Shown here piece after piece: positions 17,421-27,986 of a stretch of DNA of 64,000 nt. Position 1 is the first letter of the stretch. Every line of letters begins with the position of its first letter. The position numbers and the translations under genes are program-made. Below the pieces are notes generated by a model. That model made no database searches, was not told the origin of the DNA, and saw nothing but the letters and a program-made list of their open reading frames with translations. Source of the DNA: Phycisphaerales bacterium UBA2421. Its GTDB lineage: Bacteria; Planctomycetota; Phycisphaerae; Tepidisphaerales; Tepidisphaeraceae. The stretch is taken from assembly GCA_002343075.1 (NCBI GenBank), contig DDRH01000036.1, positions 1 through 64,000 on the forward strand, written 5' to 3'.

Positions 17421-18524
17421 ATGATGCGCACCAGGTTTGCGATGTGGGCGACGGCAGCGGGTCTTACCGTCTGCTCGTTGCCTTTTTCAGCCCCGACATT
17501 CGCAGATTTGCCGCTTTCTGTCGTCACCAGCCCCGATGCAGACAAGGGTGCCAATCGAGAAGCGATTAAGAAGCACGTCGCCGAACAGGTGGAAAAGCTC
17601 GTCAGCGAAGATCCCGCCGTTCGCACCAGTGGCCGCGACGGGTTGGTGAGTCGGGTAACACAAACCGCACACCCCGTTTTTGTCGACTTCTACTGCAGCG
17701 AAATCAACATTCAGATTCGCCCGGCACTTGCCGACGCCAAGCTCGAATCAAGGCTCAATGCAGCCATCGTCCTCGCACGGCTTGCACCGGCGGATCGGGC
17801 GGCCAAGCTCTCGGAGTCCGTCATCACCGTTCTTGGCGATAAACAGGAGCCCGTCAAGCTCTGGGGCATGAAGGCTGCTGCACAGCTGCTGCCAAGTTCG
17901 ATCACGGTGCAATCACTCAATAATCCGCTTCTGGCGAAGGTGTCGGAAGTCGCCCAGAGTGCGGCAGGCAGCACGCTCATCGTCGAGGCATATGACGGGC
18001 TTACCCTGACAACGCACAGCTCGGAAGTGATTGCGCTTCGCGATCGGTATAGCAACGCAGATTGGGAACGTCTCATCAAAGTTGTAATGCCGGAGTTTCG
18101 CAAGCTCTGGGCAACGCGGCTTGACCAATACATCGAAGGAAAAGTCATCGAACCGATGGCGGAGCAGATTCCCACCAACTTTGTCAGCCCTCTGCGAAGT
18201 TGGACTGCGATGGGGAAAGACCAACAAGTCGTTGTAATGCAGATGCTGCTGAACCAGTTGAGCCTTGCCGGCGAGTTGGCAGGCGATGCACTGGAAGCAA
18301 AGCCGGCTTACATCCGTGTTATTCAGCGCACCGCCGGGGCGATTCAGGTGATTGCTCAGCACGAAAACAATCGCGCGTTGGGAGATGTGGCCAGCGCAAT
18401 CGGCAAGCTCCCCGATACCGCCGCTGCCGCTACGATTGAGGGTGCAATAGCTCCGATGCAAAAGGCGATTATCGCCGTGCCGAAATTTGCGTCGATCAAG
18501 CCTGCACCCAAGGTGAAGCGTTAA
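17421..18524 (+). CDS. Secreted protein of unknown function, helical-repeat-like
   Basis: A 367-residue protein with a signal peptide (MMRTRFAMWATAAGLTVCSLPFSAPTFA). The mature part is mostly alpha-helical with Ala/Leu-rich repeats ('RLNAAIVLARLAP', 'VKLWGMKAAAQLLP') that resemble HEAT-like units. I recognise no catalytic motif. The start is set at the ATG at 17421, preceded by GGAG at 17407-17410; the open frame reaches back to 16323 through another gene, which I reject. A pair of importer operons starts 102 bases after it, without an obvious link. Confidence 0.7.
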   Translation: MMRTRFAMWATAAGLTVCSLPFSAPTFADLPLSVVTSPDADKGANREAIKKHVAEQVEKLVSEDPAVRTSGRDGLVSRVTQTAHPVFVDFYCSEINIQIRPALADAKLESRLNAAIVLARLAPADRAAKLSESVITVLGDKQEPVKLWGMKAAAQLLPSSITVQSLNNPLLAKVSEVAQSAAGSTLIVEAYDGLTLTTHSSEVIALRDRYSNADWERLIKVVMPEFRKLWATRLDQYIEGKVIEPMAEQIPTNFVSPLRSWTAMGKDQQVVVMQMLLNQLSLAGELAGDALEAKPAYIRVIQRTAGAIQVIAQHENNRALGDVASAIGKLPDTAAAATIEGAIAPMQKAIIAVPKFASIKPAPKVKR

Positions 18525-18626
18525 GCGCTGGTCAACACGCACCGGGCAGACGTTCTGTATCGACTTCGCGAGATTCGCCGCCGCTGCCACAAGCAGCCGT
18601 CGGGTCTCTTAACACAGGAGGCTTCC

Positions 18627-20450
18627 ATGTTGCGGCTGGCTTCCATTCCGGTCGGGCTGATGCTGCTCGTACTGGCCGCGCTCTTCTGGTCGGGTAGCGG
18701 GGCGACGCGGAAGGCCGACTTCAGCTTCATCAACCGCGGCGACATCATCACGCTTGATTTGAACTTGATGTCGTACCAGCAGGATTTCCGGCTGACCTAC
18801 GCCATCCGCGAGGGTCTTTACAGTCCTGATCCGGTGACCTACGCCCCCGTCCCCGCCGGCGCCGAGAGGCATGAGCTAAGCCCCGACGGCCGAGTCTGGA
18901 CTTTCCACCTGCGCAAAGATGCAAAATGGAGCAACGGCGATCCGGTCACCGCACACGATTACATTTTCAGTTGGCGGCGTTTCTTTGAAGAGCCGGGAGA
19001 ATACACCTATCTCTTCTACTACATTAAAAACGCGAAAGCGTATGAGGACAGCTACGCAAAGGGCGAGCCGATCGATATCAGCACCGTGGGGATGCAAGCG
19101 GTGGATGATCACACGCTGCGCGTAACGCTCAACGACCCTGTCACATTCCTGCTTGATCTGGTCGCGTTCCCACCATTCTACCCGCGGCACGAACGCTCGA
19201 TGGTTCCGTTTCGAGAATTCAGCCAGCGGGAAATCATGTCGCTGGCATCCGATTTTCTCGCGAAGAATAACAAGCAGATTGAAACGATGACGCAAGGCGA
19301 AATTCTCGCCGAACTGCCCGCCTTCGCGGCGCAGCTCACCTCTGCCGAAGCGCAGGCCGAAGTCGAAAAGATGTTCCGCCACGGCATGATCAAGCACACA
19401 TACCGAAATGAGTACACGCGCCCCCCGGCCGTGGTGACCAACGGCCCCTTCAATCTCACGCAATGGGAGTTCAAGCGCCGACTGTGGCTTGAGAAATCCC
19501 AGACATATTGGGATCGCGACGCAGTGAAGCTCGACACCGTCGAGATGATCGTCAACGAGAATGTGCTAAGTCAGTTTCTGCAGTACGAGGCCGGAACCGT
19601 CGATTGGCTTGCCGATGTCCCGACCGACCTGGCCAGCGATCTTCGCGCCAGAGACCGCACTGACCTGCGGGCGAGCAAGGCGTTTGGCACCGCATTCCTC
19701 ACCTTCATGTGCCGCGAGGAGTTGCCCCGCAGCATCAATGCCGGAAAGAAGAATCCGCTGGCAGACATTCGCGTGCGGCAGGCGCTGGCGATGGCGATCG
19801 ACAAGAAGTTCATCACCGAGAATGTGACGCGCATGGGGGAAGAAGTGGCCACCACCTACTTCCCGCCGGGCACGTTGCCGGGGTTTGAGGTACTGCCGGG
19901 GCTGCCATTTGACATCCCACGCGCGCAGGCGTTGCTCGCCGAGGCTGGCTACCCCAACGGGAAAGGGCTGCCATCGCTGCCAATCCTGTATAACAGCGAG
20001 AACCCGATTCGCGCCCGCATCGCGCAGGTGTTAAAGGAGCAGTGGAAGAAGAACCTGGGGGTCGAGACAGAGATCCAATCGCTCGAGGTGAAGATTTATC
20101 GCAATCGAGTCACTGAGAAGGATTATGCGATTGCACTGGTCGCGTGGTATGGCGATTATCCCGACGTGTCGACATTCACCGATAAGTATCTTTCAACCAG
20201 CCTGCAAAACGACGCCGATTGGAAGAATGCAGAGTTTGATCGATTGTGCGACCTGGCTACGAAGGAAGGCGACGCTGCGAAGCGACTCGCCATTTTGCAG
20301 AAAGCCGAGGCGTTGATCGATACAGAGGTGCCGATCGTTCCACTGTATCATTACGTCAATTGCTCGCTTCGCCGCGATTATGTGAAGGGGATTCAGGAAA
20401 ACCCGCGAAACCTCACGGTGTTCAAGGGTGTCAGCGTGGAGAGGGAATAG
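18627..20450 (+). CDS. Oligopeptide-type ABC transporter substrate-binding protein 1
   Basis: A 607-residue SBP_bac_5 family protein (OppA/DppA class). It has an N-terminal hydrophobic anchor (PVGLMLLVLAALFWSG) without a lipobox Cys, then the family landmarks 'RVWTFHLRKDAKWSNGDPVTAHDYIFSW', 'PPAVVTNGPFNLTQWEFKRRLWLEKS' and 'DIRVRQALAMAIDKKFI'. It binds peptides or similar solutes outside the cytoplasmic membrane. A strong AGGAGG (18617-18622) precedes the ATG. It is first in a line SBP-permease-permease, followed by a second similar line. Confidence 0.92.
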   Translation: MLRLASIPVGLMLLVLAALFWSGSGATRKADFSFINRGDIITLDLNLMSYQQDFRLTYAIREGLYSPDPVTYAPVPAGAERHELSPDGRVWTFHLRKDAKWSNGDPVTAHDYIFSWRRFFEEPGEYTYLFYYIKNAKAYEDSYAKGEPIDISTVGMQAVDDHTLRVTLNDPVTFLLDLVAFPPFYPRHERSMVPFREFSQREIMSLASDFLAKNNKQIETMTQGEILAELPAFAAQLTSAEAQAEVEKMFRHGMIKHTYRNEYTRPPAVVTNGPFNLTQWEFKRRLWLEKSQTYWDRDAVKLDTVEMIVNENVLSQFLQYEAGTVDWLADVPTDLASDLRARDRTDLRASKAFGTAFLTFMCREELPRSINAGKKNPLADIRVRQALAMAIDKKFITENVTRMGEEVATTYFPPGTLPGFEVLPGLPFDIPRAQALLAEAGYPNGKGLPSLPILYNSENPIRARIAQVLKEQWKKNLGVETEIQSLEVKIYRNRVTEKDYAIALVAWYGDYPDVSTFTDKYLSTSLQNDADWKNAEFDRLCDLATKEGDAAKRLAILQKAEALIDTEVPIVPLYHYVNCSLRRDYVKGIQENPRNLTVFKGVSVERE

Positions 20451-21386
20451 TTGCCGCGAATCCTGCTATACAGACTGTTGCAACTGCCGCTGATTCTCGC
20501 GGTGATCTACGTCACAACGTTCATCCTCGTGTGGGTTGCGCCGGGCGATCCATTTTCCGGGGAACGCGCGGTCGATCCCGTCGTCGAGCAGACCCTGCGC
20601 GAAAAATATCGTGCGGGTAGCGCGGTTCAGTTTCTCACGTATTATCCCTACAGCATCCTCACGCGGGGCGATTTCGGGCCGTCGATGCTCTACAAAGAGT
20701 GGAGTGTCAATGACATCGTGAAATCATCGCTGCCGGTGTCGATCGCGCTGGGAGTGTTCGCCCTGGCCATCGCCGTGCTCATCGGCGTGGGCGTAGGTAC
20801 ATTGGCCGCGGTGTATCGCGACGGCGTGCTGGACTGGTCGAGCTTGTCCATCAGCCTCATCGGCATCAGCCTGCCGAGCTTTGTCACTGCGGCACTGCTG
20901 CTGCTCCTGTCTTCTGCGCCGTCGATGCAGGGCTTCTTTGCGGTTGGGAGCTGGGGCCGGCCGATGGATGTTGTGCTGCCGGGGCTGGCTCTTTCACTTG
21001 CGCCGATGGCTTACATCGTCCGGCTGACACGCGCCAGCATGCTCGATGTGCTGGGATCGGATTTCGTCCGTACCGCCCGCGCCAAGGGATTGAGCAAGAG
21101 TGTCGTCGTGTGGAAACACTGCTTGAAAAACGCGTTTGTCCCCGTGCTCAGCTACCTCGGCCCCGCAGCAGCGGTCACGCTTACGGGGTCATTTGTCGTT
21201 GAGAAGGTCTTCAACATACCGGGGCTAGGTCAACACTTTGTCAACTCTGTTCTAAACCGCGATCAAACGCTCATTCTCGGTGTGGTCATGGTTTACTCTC
21301 TCTTCCTGCTTGTGTTCAATCTGCTGGTGGATGTGGCATATGTGCTCGTCGATCCGAGGATTGATATTTCAGCAAAGGGTACCTAA
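20451..21386 (+). CDS. OppB/DppB-type ABC permease 1
   Basis: A 311-residue permease with six predicted membrane helices and the EAA-loop block 'DFVRTARAKGLSKSVVVWKHCLKNAFVPVLSYLG' typical of OppB/DppB. It forms half of the membrane channel of the importer with the following OppC-type protein. The start is a TTG placed directly after the TAG of the binding-protein gene, with GAGGG a few bases upstream, so translation is tightly coupled. Confidence 0.92.
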   Translation: MPRILLYRLLQLPLILAVIYVTTFILVWVAPGDPFSGERAVDPVVEQTLREKYRAGSAVQFLTYYPYSILTRGDFGPSMLYKEWSVNDIVKSSLPVSIALGVFALAIAVLIGVGVGTLAAVYRDGVLDWSSLSISLIGISLPSFVTAALLLLLSSAPSMQGFFAVGSWGRPMDVVLPGLALSLAPMAYIVRLTRASMLDVLGSDFVRTARAKGLSKSVVVWKHCLKNAFVPVLSYLGPAAAVTLTGSFVVEKVFNIPGLGQHFVNSVLNRDQTLILGVVMVYSLFLLVFNLLVDVAYVLVDPRIDISAKGT

Positions 21387-21389
21387 GGC

Positions 21390-22382
21390 ATGTCGGAAGC
21401 TGCGGTTGGTTATGAGAGAGATTCGACCATTCCCCTCGGCGGCCCGCCGGAGACTATGGCGGCGCGCATTCTCCGCAGTGGCAGGATGACGCTCGGCGGG
21501 GGTTTGCTGCTTCTCATCGTGCTGGCGTGTCTGCTGAGCATGCCATGGACGCTCTCAGAGTCGTCCGGTTTTGGTTACGGCAAGCAGTATGAAACAAAAG
21601 TGCGCGCCGAACCGGAACCCACTGCGGTCGGCCTGTTTGGCTACGACGTGCTGGGCCGCTCGCTTGTCGCGCGGTGCCTTCTCGGCGGGACGATCTCGCT
21701 GGCCGTCGGCGTCGCCGCGGCGCTGATTGCCGTCGTGCTGGGGGTGACCGTCGGTCTGATCGCGGGCTACGCCGGCGGGTGGATCGATTCCACACTCATG
21801 CGCATCGTCGACATTCTTTACGGCTTGCCGTACATCCTGCTGGTCATCCTGTTCAAGATCGCGCTGGAAGATCCGATTACGAGCCTCATCGCCATGATGC
21901 AGGGAAGTTCGCCGTCGTTCAGCGCCGGGCAGGCCGCCAATCTGATCGTAATGTTCCTCGCCATCGGGCTGGTCAGTTGGCTCACAATGGCGCGCGTTGT
22001 CCGTGGGCAGGTGCTGAGCATTCGTTCGATGCCATACATTGAAGCTTGCCGATCGATGGGCCTTCCGACGACGCGAATTTTCATTCAGCATGTGCTGCCC
22101 AACCTTGTCGGGCCCATCACCGTGTACGCGACTTTAACCGTCCCTTCGGCTATCCTGCAGGAGTCATTTTTGAGCTTCCTCGGCGTCGGTGTCCGCCCGC
22201 CGTTGCCGACGTGGGGAAGCCTGGCCAGCGAAGGCATCACGGCACTTTCGCCGGTTAAGGTTTACTGGTGGATGTTGCTGTTTCCGTGTTTGTTGCTGAT
22301 GTTTACGCTGCTGTGCCTCAACTTCGTCGGCGACGGCCTGCGCGATTTGTTTGATCCGAAGCGGGAGGCCTCGAAAGTCTGA
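21390..22382 (+). CDS. OppC/DppC-type ABC permease 1
   Basis: A 330-residue permease with about six membrane helices, the OppC N-terminal extension, 'YDVLGRSLVARCLLGGTISLAVGV' and the EAA loop 'YIEACRSMGLPTTRIFIQHVLPNLVGPI'. It has a short extra Ser/Gly/Gln-rich loop ('MQGSSPSFSAGQAAN') between two helices. It pairs with the preceding OppB-type protein. No ATPase genes follow directly; the only candidates in the window are the OppD/F pair at 26928-29083. Confidence 0.92.
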   Translation: MSEAAVGYERDSTIPLGGPPETMAARILRSGRMTLGGGLLLLIVLACLLSMPWTLSESSGFGYGKQYETKVRAEPEPTAVGLFGYDVLGRSLVARCLLGGTISLAVGVAAALIAVVLGVTVGLIAGYAGGWIDSTLMRIVDILYGLPYILLVILFKIALEDPITSLIAMMQGSSPSFSAGQAANLIVMFLAIGLVSWLTMARVVRGQVLSIRSMPYIEACRSMGLPTTRIFIQHVLPNLVGPITVYATLTVPSAILQESFLSFLGVGVRPPLPTWGSLASEGITALSPVKVYWWMLLFPCLLLMFTLLCLNFVGDGLRDLFDPKREASKV

Positions 22383-22556
22383 TCCCTCGACAATGGCTGA
22401 GGGCTGTAGTCAGAGTGTATCTGTCGCTCGCGCATCAGACACTCAATGCCCCGCGCTGCGATGTGGGGCAGACCACCTCTTCTGACCAGGTGCGTTCGGG
22501 GGCCGTTTAAGTTGAGATCGTGTCAAGTTTGGCTTGAGTGAAGTTGGGATGGAGTC
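22383..22556. other. Inter-operon gap with small hairpins
   Basis: A stretch of 174 bases between the two importer gene sets. It includes a six-base-pair hairpin TGCCCC/GGGGCA near 22445-22470 and a five-base-pair CCCTC/GAGGG hairpin near 22384-22403. Neither has a T run. They could reduce read-through without fully ending transcription, but I see no strong promoter, so the second set may be partly co-transcribed with the first. Confidence 0.3.
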
Positions 22557-24449
22557 ATGGAAAATCGATTCGGAATCAAGGACTTCTTTCTCTTCGTGTT
22601 GCTGATCGCAATGATCGTCACGGTCATCATCGCCATGAAGCAGTTTGATCGTCAGTATCAGGAGATACGGACCATCAAGCAGCTGGTGAACGATCAGACT
22701 TCCGATCTCACCGCAATCAAGAACCAGATGGCGCGCGGGGTCGTCGCGCGGCCAGCAGCGGGGGCAACGGCAGCGGTGGATGGACCTGCTCAGCCGGATG
22801 GCAAACCTGATTTTTCCGAGATTTACCAAAGCTACATGCGCGAGGCCGAAGCCATGCCAGGCTTCGCCCGCGGGGATTGGTATGTCGACAATTTTGGCAC
22901 CAAGATCGGCAAGCTGACGCCATTCCTTGCCACCGATGTCTATCAACGCTACGTCGAAAACATCGTCATGGACTCGCTTGCTGGACGCGATCCATTCTCG
23001 CTCGATTATGTCCCCAAGCTCGCCAGCCGCTGGGACTTGAGCGACGACGGCCTGACCATGACCTTCCATCTCCGGCCAGAGGCGGTCTTCTCGGATGGTA
23101 AACCCGTGACCTCCGATGATATTGTGTTCACGTTTGACTGGATCCGCAATCCCGAAATCGATGCCGCGCGCGAGCGATCGTATCTCACGATGCTTAAAGA
23201 GGTGAAGGCGCTCGATCCGCATACCGTACAGTTCACATTCACCGAACCGTATTATCTCAATTTCGGGACCGTGGCAGCCTCGCCGATTCTCGCGAAGCAC
23301 TTTTACTCACGCTTTACGCCCTCGCAATACAACGAACGAGTTGGGCTGCTTTTTGGCAGTGGGCCTTACAAACTGGAAGACCCGGAGAGTTGGGCACCGG
23401 GCAAGCTTGTTGAACTCGTTCGCAATGACCGCTATTGGGCTGTCCCGCCGACGTTTAACAGGATCATCTTCCGGGAGATTCAGGAGGAGTCGGCGCAGAT
23501 GGTGATGTTTGGGAACAAGGAGACCGACAACATCCTCTGCACGCCGGAAGTCTACGAGAAGCTCAAAGCCGACAAACGCGTGATGTCATTCAGCAACGCG
23601 ATGGAGTATGGATCGCCGTATCGAGGGTACGGCTACATCGGCTGGAACCAGAAGCGAAAGAAAGATGGTGCCGACATTGCCACGCAGTTTGCCGATAAGC
23701 GCGTTCGGCAGGCGATCACCATGCTGATCGATCGCGAAAGAATGGTGAAGGACATCTATCTCGGTTATGCCAGCGTGGCGTCGGGCCCATTTGCGCCGAA
23801 AGGCCCCCAGTCCGATCAATCGGTCCAGCCGTGGCCGTACGACCCCGTCGCCGCAAAGAAGCTGCTCGCTGAAGCGGGATTCAAGGACACTAATAATGAC
23901 GGCGTGATTGATGGCCCCGATGGAAAGCCACTCCGATTCACACTGCTCTATCCAAGCGGGGCAGATATTTACGAGAAGTTGGTTCGATTCATCAAAGACA
24001 ATCTCGCCGTAGGCGGGGTTGTGATGGATCTGGATCGGCAGGACTGGCCGGTTCTGGTCGAAAAGCTCAATAAGAGCGATTTTGATGCGGCCATTCTCGG
24101 CTGGAGCAGTGTGCCAGAGTCAGACCCTTACCAGATCTTCCACAGCAGCCAGATCAGCGATAGCGGGGACAACCGCACCAGCTACAGCAATCCTGAACTG
24201 GACGCGACGATTGACGAAGCCCGCCGGACGATGGACACGCCCGCGCGCATGGCATTGTGGAACAAGGTACACCGTATTCTTCACGAAGATCAGCCGTATA
24301 CGTTCCTCGTCAACCGGCCGTATCTTCGGATCATGAACAACCGGATTAAGAATGTAAAAACGTCGGGCGTGGGCCTGAACTACGAATATCTCAACGGCGG
24401 GACAATTCCCTGGTTTGTGCCGACCAACGAACAGCGGTACACGCAATAA
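22557..24449 (+). CDS. Oligopeptide-type ABC transporter substrate-binding protein 2, membrane-anchored
   Basis: A 630-residue SBP_bac_5 protein. A membrane helix near residues 8-24 (FFLFVLLIAMIVTVIIAM) is followed by a polar, coiled-coil-like spacer of about 40 residues (FDRQYQEIRTIKQLVNDQTSD) and an Ala/Pro linker before the binding domain ('MTFHLRPEAVFSDGKPVTSDDIVFTFDW', 'KRVRQAITMLIDRERM'-like). So it is held by a helix, not a lipid. ATG is preceded by GGATGGAG. It differs clearly from the first binding protein, suggesting a different substrate range. Confidence 0.9.
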   Translation: MENRFGIKDFFLFVLLIAMIVTVIIAMKQFDRQYQEIRTIKQLVNDQTSDLTAIKNQMARGVVARPAAGATAAVDGPAQPDGKPDFSEIYQSYMREAEAMPGFARGDWYVDNFGTKIGKLTPFLATDVYQRYVENIVMDSLAGRDPFSLDYVPKLASRWDLSDDGLTMTFHLRPEAVFSDGKPVTSDDIVFTFDWIRNPEIDAARERSYLTMLKEVKALDPHTVQFTFTEPYYLNFGTVAASPILAKHFYSRFTPSQYNERVGLLFGSGPYKLEDPESWAPGKLVELVRNDRYWAVPPTFNRIIFREIQEESAQMVMFGNKETDNILCTPEVYEKLKADKRVMSFSNAMEYGSPYRGYGYIGWNQKRKKDGADIATQFADKRVRQAITMLIDRERMVKDIYLGYASVASGPFAPKGPQSDQSVQPWPYDPVAAKKLLAEAGFKDTNNDGVIDGPDGKPLRFTLLYPSGADIYEKLVRFIKDNLAVGGVVMDLDRQDWPVLVEKLNKSDFDAAILGWSSVPESDPYQIFHSSQISDSGDNRTSYSNPELDATIDEARRTMDTPARMALWNKVHRILHEDQPYTFLVNRPYLRIMNNRIKNVKTSGVGLNYEYLNGGTIPWFVPTNEQRYTQ

Positions 24450-24479
24450 GCCAGCCGAAACTCGATTTGATCGACCGCG

Positions 24480-25697
24480 ATGGCCAGATACCTTTTCCGC
24501 CGCATTCTGCTGTTTTTGCCGACTATCCTCGGCGCGACGTTCATCGTTTTCATGTTGATGGCGCTCTCACCCATCAGCATCATCGATGCGCTGCTCCCGC
24601 CGTCGGGGGAGATTCGTCCGGGCGAACGCGCGGTGAAAGAAGCTTACATCGAAGAACGCTACGGCCTGAACGCGCCTCCGCCGGTGCAATATCTTCGATG
24701 GCTTAACAACATTTCGCCCGTTGGTTTTAAGAAGTGGGAGAAGGACGACCCGCAGGTGGTGACGGCCAAGGCCGAGGAAACCCAGCTTCGTGAAGCGAGG
24801 CGTCTGGAACTCGCTGCCAACGGCATCACTGGGCGCGAAGCGGACCGGGCTGTGCGGCAGATTGATATCACCCCAAACGCCGGCGCCCCGCGGCTATCGC
24901 GGCCGGCAATCAAGAAGCCGGAGTTGGGGTACAGCTATATTCAGTCGCGGCCCGTGTGGGAGATGATCAGCGAAGCACTTCCGGTGACTCTGACGATTCA
25001 GGTGATCGCACTGCCAACGGCGATGACCATCGCGCTGCTCTCCGGCATCTGGGCTGCCCGTCACCGCGGGGGGGCGTGGGATATCGGCCTGGGCACATTT
25101 CTGCTGGCACTGTCATCGCTGCCGGTGATCTGGATTGGCGTGATGCTGATTGGCTTTCTGGCCAACGTGGAATACGTTCGTCTCTTCCCCGCTGCAGGGC
25201 TGCACTCGGTAACATCGAGCGCCATGTCGTTCTTCCCTCAGTTCACTGATGCTGGCTTCCAGCCCGGCTATCTGTTGGATAACCTGTGGCACCTTGCACT
25301 CCCCGTCATCTGCGTGAGCTACGGTACGATGGCTTACTACAGCAAGCTCACGCGAACGTCGCTGCTAGAGACGCTCGGTGCGGATTTTGTCCGCACTGCC
25401 CGCGCCAAGGGCCTTGCGGAAAGGGTTGTCCTGTTTCGACACGCCTTCCGTACCAGTCTGATTCCTCTCATTACCGTGGCAGCGAGCTTTCTGCCTCTGC
25501 TGGTGAGTGGGTCGATTGTGGTCGAGACAATTTTCAGCATCAATGGCATGGGTCGGCTGGTGATTGAGTCGCTTTATCGCAACGACCGCGAGCTGTTTCT
25601 AAGCGTCTCGCTCACGATCCTCATTCTGCAACTGATTGGTTATCTATTGGCCGATATCGCCTACGTCATCGCCGATCCGCGGGTGAGCTATGACTAA
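24480..25697 (+). CDS. OppB/DppB-type ABC permease 2 with periplasmic insertion
   Basis: A 405-residue permease, about 90 residues longer than the OppB-type protein at 20451. The extra length is a charged segment after the first helix, around residues 75-150, rich in Lys/Glu/Arg/Asp ('KKWEKDDPQVVTAKAEETQ'). The rest has the normal helices and the EAA loop 'DFVRTARAKGLAERVVLFRHAFRTSLIPLITV'. The insert faces outside and may contact the binding protein (inference). It overlaps the next permease by eight bases. Confidence 0.92.
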   Translation: MARYLFRRILLFLPTILGATFIVFMLMALSPISIIDALLPPSGEIRPGERAVKEAYIEERYGLNAPPPVQYLRWLNNISPVGFKKWEKDDPQVVTAKAEETQLREARRLELAANGITGREADRAVRQIDITPNAGAPRLSRPAIKKPELGYSYIQSRPVWEMISEALPVTLTIQVIALPTAMTIALLSGIWAARHRGGAWDIGLGTFLLALSSLPVIWIGVMLIGFLANVEYVRLFPAAGLHSVTSSAMSFFPQFTDAGFQPGYLLDNLWHLALPVICVSYGTMAYYSKLTRTSLLETLGADFVRTARAKGLAERVVLFRHAFRTSLIPLITVAASFLPLLVSGSIVVETIFSINGMGRLVIESLYRNDRELFLSVSLTILILQLIGYLLADIAYVIADPRVSYD

Positions 25698-26922
25698 CGC
25701 ACCATCCTCATCCTCGTCGCAGCAACCCGGCTACGAGCCGGCGGCCACCCCGCCGCAGGTCACGGCGCGGCGCACGCTGCTGCAGCAGACGCTCCGCGAC
25801 ACGTTTACGCGCCCGGGTGCGCGCATCGGCGTCGTTTGGATTACCATTCTCGCGACCGTAGGCATTTTCGCGCCGCTGCTGGCCAACAGCGCTCCGTTGC
25901 TGATTAAGGAGAAGGCGACCGGAGCGATCTCCAGCCCGGTTCTGAGCACGCTTCGACCGAGCGATATAACGCTTGCAGTCATCTACGTCGTTACCATCAC
26001 GTTGCTACTCTGGAAGCGATTCTCATTGGGGCAGTCGATTGTGATGATCCTCGCTGCTGGCCTTCTGGCATTTCTGCCATCTTTCTTGCTCATCAAATCG
26101 CAGGATGCACCGGTTTACGAGCGATATCGCCTCAATGAAGCTGCAGGGCAGTATGAGTGGGTTGTTCGCACCATCGTGCCATTCAGTCCGAATGACCGAG
26201 TGAATGACGTCAGCGGAACAAAGTTGAAAAGCCCCAGCGGCAGGCACTGGCTGGGCACGTCCATCTTTGGCGAAGATGTGCTTAGCCGCATGATGTATGC
26301 CTGTCGAGTGGCGCTGACCATCGGGCTGATTTCCACAGGCATTGCCGTGACGATCGGCATCTTCGTCGGTGGACTGATGGGCTACTTTGCCGGCGTGTTT
26401 GATCTGCTGGCGATGCGTTGCATTGAAATCCTCGAAGCGATTCCCCGGCTGATCCTGTTGCTCATCATCACGGTGTTCTTTGGGCGAAGTTTGTATCTGA
26501 TGATGACCGTGATCGGCCTCATCGGCTGGACCGCCGATGCGCGATTTATCCGGGCCGAGTTTCTGCGGCTGCGCAACCTCGATTTTGTCGCCGCCGCCAA
26601 GGCGCTGGGCCTCCCGCTGCGGAGCATTATCTTCAAGCACATGCTGCCCAACGGAATCGCGCCGGTTCTGGTTAACGCAAGTTTCAGCGTGGCGGGTGCG
26701 ATTCTCCTCGAATCGACGCTTAGCTTCCTCGGGCTTGGCCTTGGCGCCGAAGATCCCAGTTGGGGCCAATTGCTCAACCAGGCTCGATCCGGCGGCACGG
26801 GCTTTAACTGGTGGATCGCGACGTTTCCCGGCGTAGCGATTTTCTTTACCGTATTTTCCTATGTGCTGATCGGCGAGGCGATGCGCGACGCGCTCGATCC
26901 TAAACTTCGCAAGCGAGAGTAG
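25690..26922 (+). CDS. OppC/DppC-type ABC permease 2 with extra helices
   Basis: A 410-residue permease. An N-terminal helix is followed by two additional hydrophobic segments (about residues 95-145, '[16 protein letters not shown]' and '[19 protein letters not shown]') absent from the shorter OppC at 21390, then the usual core with '[32 protein letters not shown]'. It forms the channel with the preceding OppB-type protein. It overlaps that gene by eight bases and is followed after five bases by the ATPase gene. Confidence 0.92.
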   Translation: MTNAPSSSSSQQPGYEPAATPPQVTARRTLLQQTLRDTFTRPGARIGVVWITILATVGIFAPLLANSAPLLIKEKATGAISSPVLSTLRPSDITLAVIYVVTITLLLWKRFSLGQSIVMILAAGLLAFLPSFLLIKSQDAPVYERYRLNEAAGQYEWVVRTIVPFSPNDRVNDVSGTKLKSPSGRHWLGTSIFGEDVLSRMMYACRVALTIGLISTGIAVTIGIFVGGLMGYFAGVFDLLAMRCIEILEAIPRLILLLIITVFFGRSLYLMMTVIGLIGWTADARFIRAEFLRLRNLDFVAAAKALGLPLRSIIFKHMLPNGIAPVLVNASFSVAGAILLESTLSFLGLGLGAEDPSWGQLLNQARSGGTGFNWWIATFPGVAIFFTVFSYVLIGEAMRDALDPKLRKRE

Positions 26923-26927
26923 TTCCC

Positions 26928-27986
26928 ATGCCCGAACCACTTCTACAAGTTCGCGATCTCAACGTCGCATTCGAGACCAGCCGCGGTGATGTGCGGCCGG
27001 TGCGAGATGTGAATCTTGCCATCTATCCCGGCCAGACGCTCGCCGTGGTGGGCGAATCGGGTTGCGGAAAATCCGTGACGGCCATGTCGATCCTGCAACT
27101 GCTCCCCAAGCCACCGGCGAAATACCTCAGCGGGCAAATTTTTTTTCAGGGGCGCGATCTGCTCCAATTGGGCGAGAGCGAAATGCGCTCGATCCGCGGC
27201 AAGGATATCGCGATGATCTTCCAGGAGCCGATGACCAGCCTCAATCCGGTCTATACCATCGGCGATCAGATCATCGAAGCCGTCACGCTGCACCAGGGCA
27301 AATCCGGCAGGGCGGCCAGCACGATTGCAGAAGCGGCGCTGGCCGATGTCGGCATCGCCGATCCGGCCCGGCGGTTAGGCGAGTATCCGCACCAGATGTC
27401 CGGCGGAATGCGCCAGCGGGTGATGATCGCCATGGCGCTTTCGTGCCAGCCCAAATTGCTCATCGCTGACGAGCCAACCACTGCCCTCGACGTCACCATT
27501 CAAGCACAGATTCTTGAGTTGTTGCGCAAGCTCCAGAAGGAGCGCAATATGGCCATCATGCTGATCACCCACGATCTGGGCGTGGTCGCTGAGAACGCCG
27601 ACAGCGTAGCGGTGATGTATGCTTCGCGGGTCGTGGAAACAGCCACGGTTGAAGAGCTGTTCGATCATCCGGTGCATCCATACACCGAAGGGCTTTTCAA
27701 GAGCATTCCCAAGCTCGGGGCCGATCGACACCGACTGGACACAATCCCCGGCACTGTGCCCAATCCCCAGCGGTTCCCCGGCGGGTGCAAGTTTCATCCC
27801 CGGTGCCACCGCATGCAGGGCGACCAGACTTGCTCAAGCGTGGAACCCAACCTGCGCGAGGTGAAGCAGAAGCATTGGGCAAGCTGTCACCGCATTGATG
27901 GGTATCAGACGGCGGCGGTAACGGTCCCGAGCATCTCGCACAAGCGACAAGTGACAGCCGGCGCAGCGACGGAGGTGAGCGCGTGA
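26928..27986 (+). CDS. OppD/DppD-type ABC ATPase
   Basis: A 352-residue ATPase energising the importer. Walker A is 'GESGCGKS', the signature loop 'MSGGMRQR', Walker B '[12 protein letters not shown]', and the H-loop 'LITHDLG'. The C-terminal extension has the oligopeptide-family Cys block '[18 protein letters not shown]', a site that binds an Fe-S cluster in some homologues. It overlaps the OppF-type gene by four bases. It is one of only two ATPase genes for four permeases, so it may serve both importers. Confidence 0.94.
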   Translation: MPEPLLQVRDLNVAFETSRGDVRPVRDVNLAIYPGQTLAVVGESGCGKSVTAMSILQLLPKPPAKYLSGQIFFQGRDLLQLGESEMRSIRGKDIAMIFQEPMTSLNPVYTIGDQIIEAVTLHQGKSGRAASTIAEAALADVGIADPARRLGEYPHQMSGGMRQRVMIAMALSCQPKLLIADEPTTALDVTIQAQILELLRKLQKERNMAIMLITHDLGVVAENADSVAVMYASRVVETATVEELFDHPVHPYTEGLFKSIPKLGADRHRLDTIPGTVPNPQRFPGGCKFHPRCHRMQGDQTCSSVEPNLREVKQKHWASCHRIDGYQTAAVTVPSISHKRQVTAGAATEVSA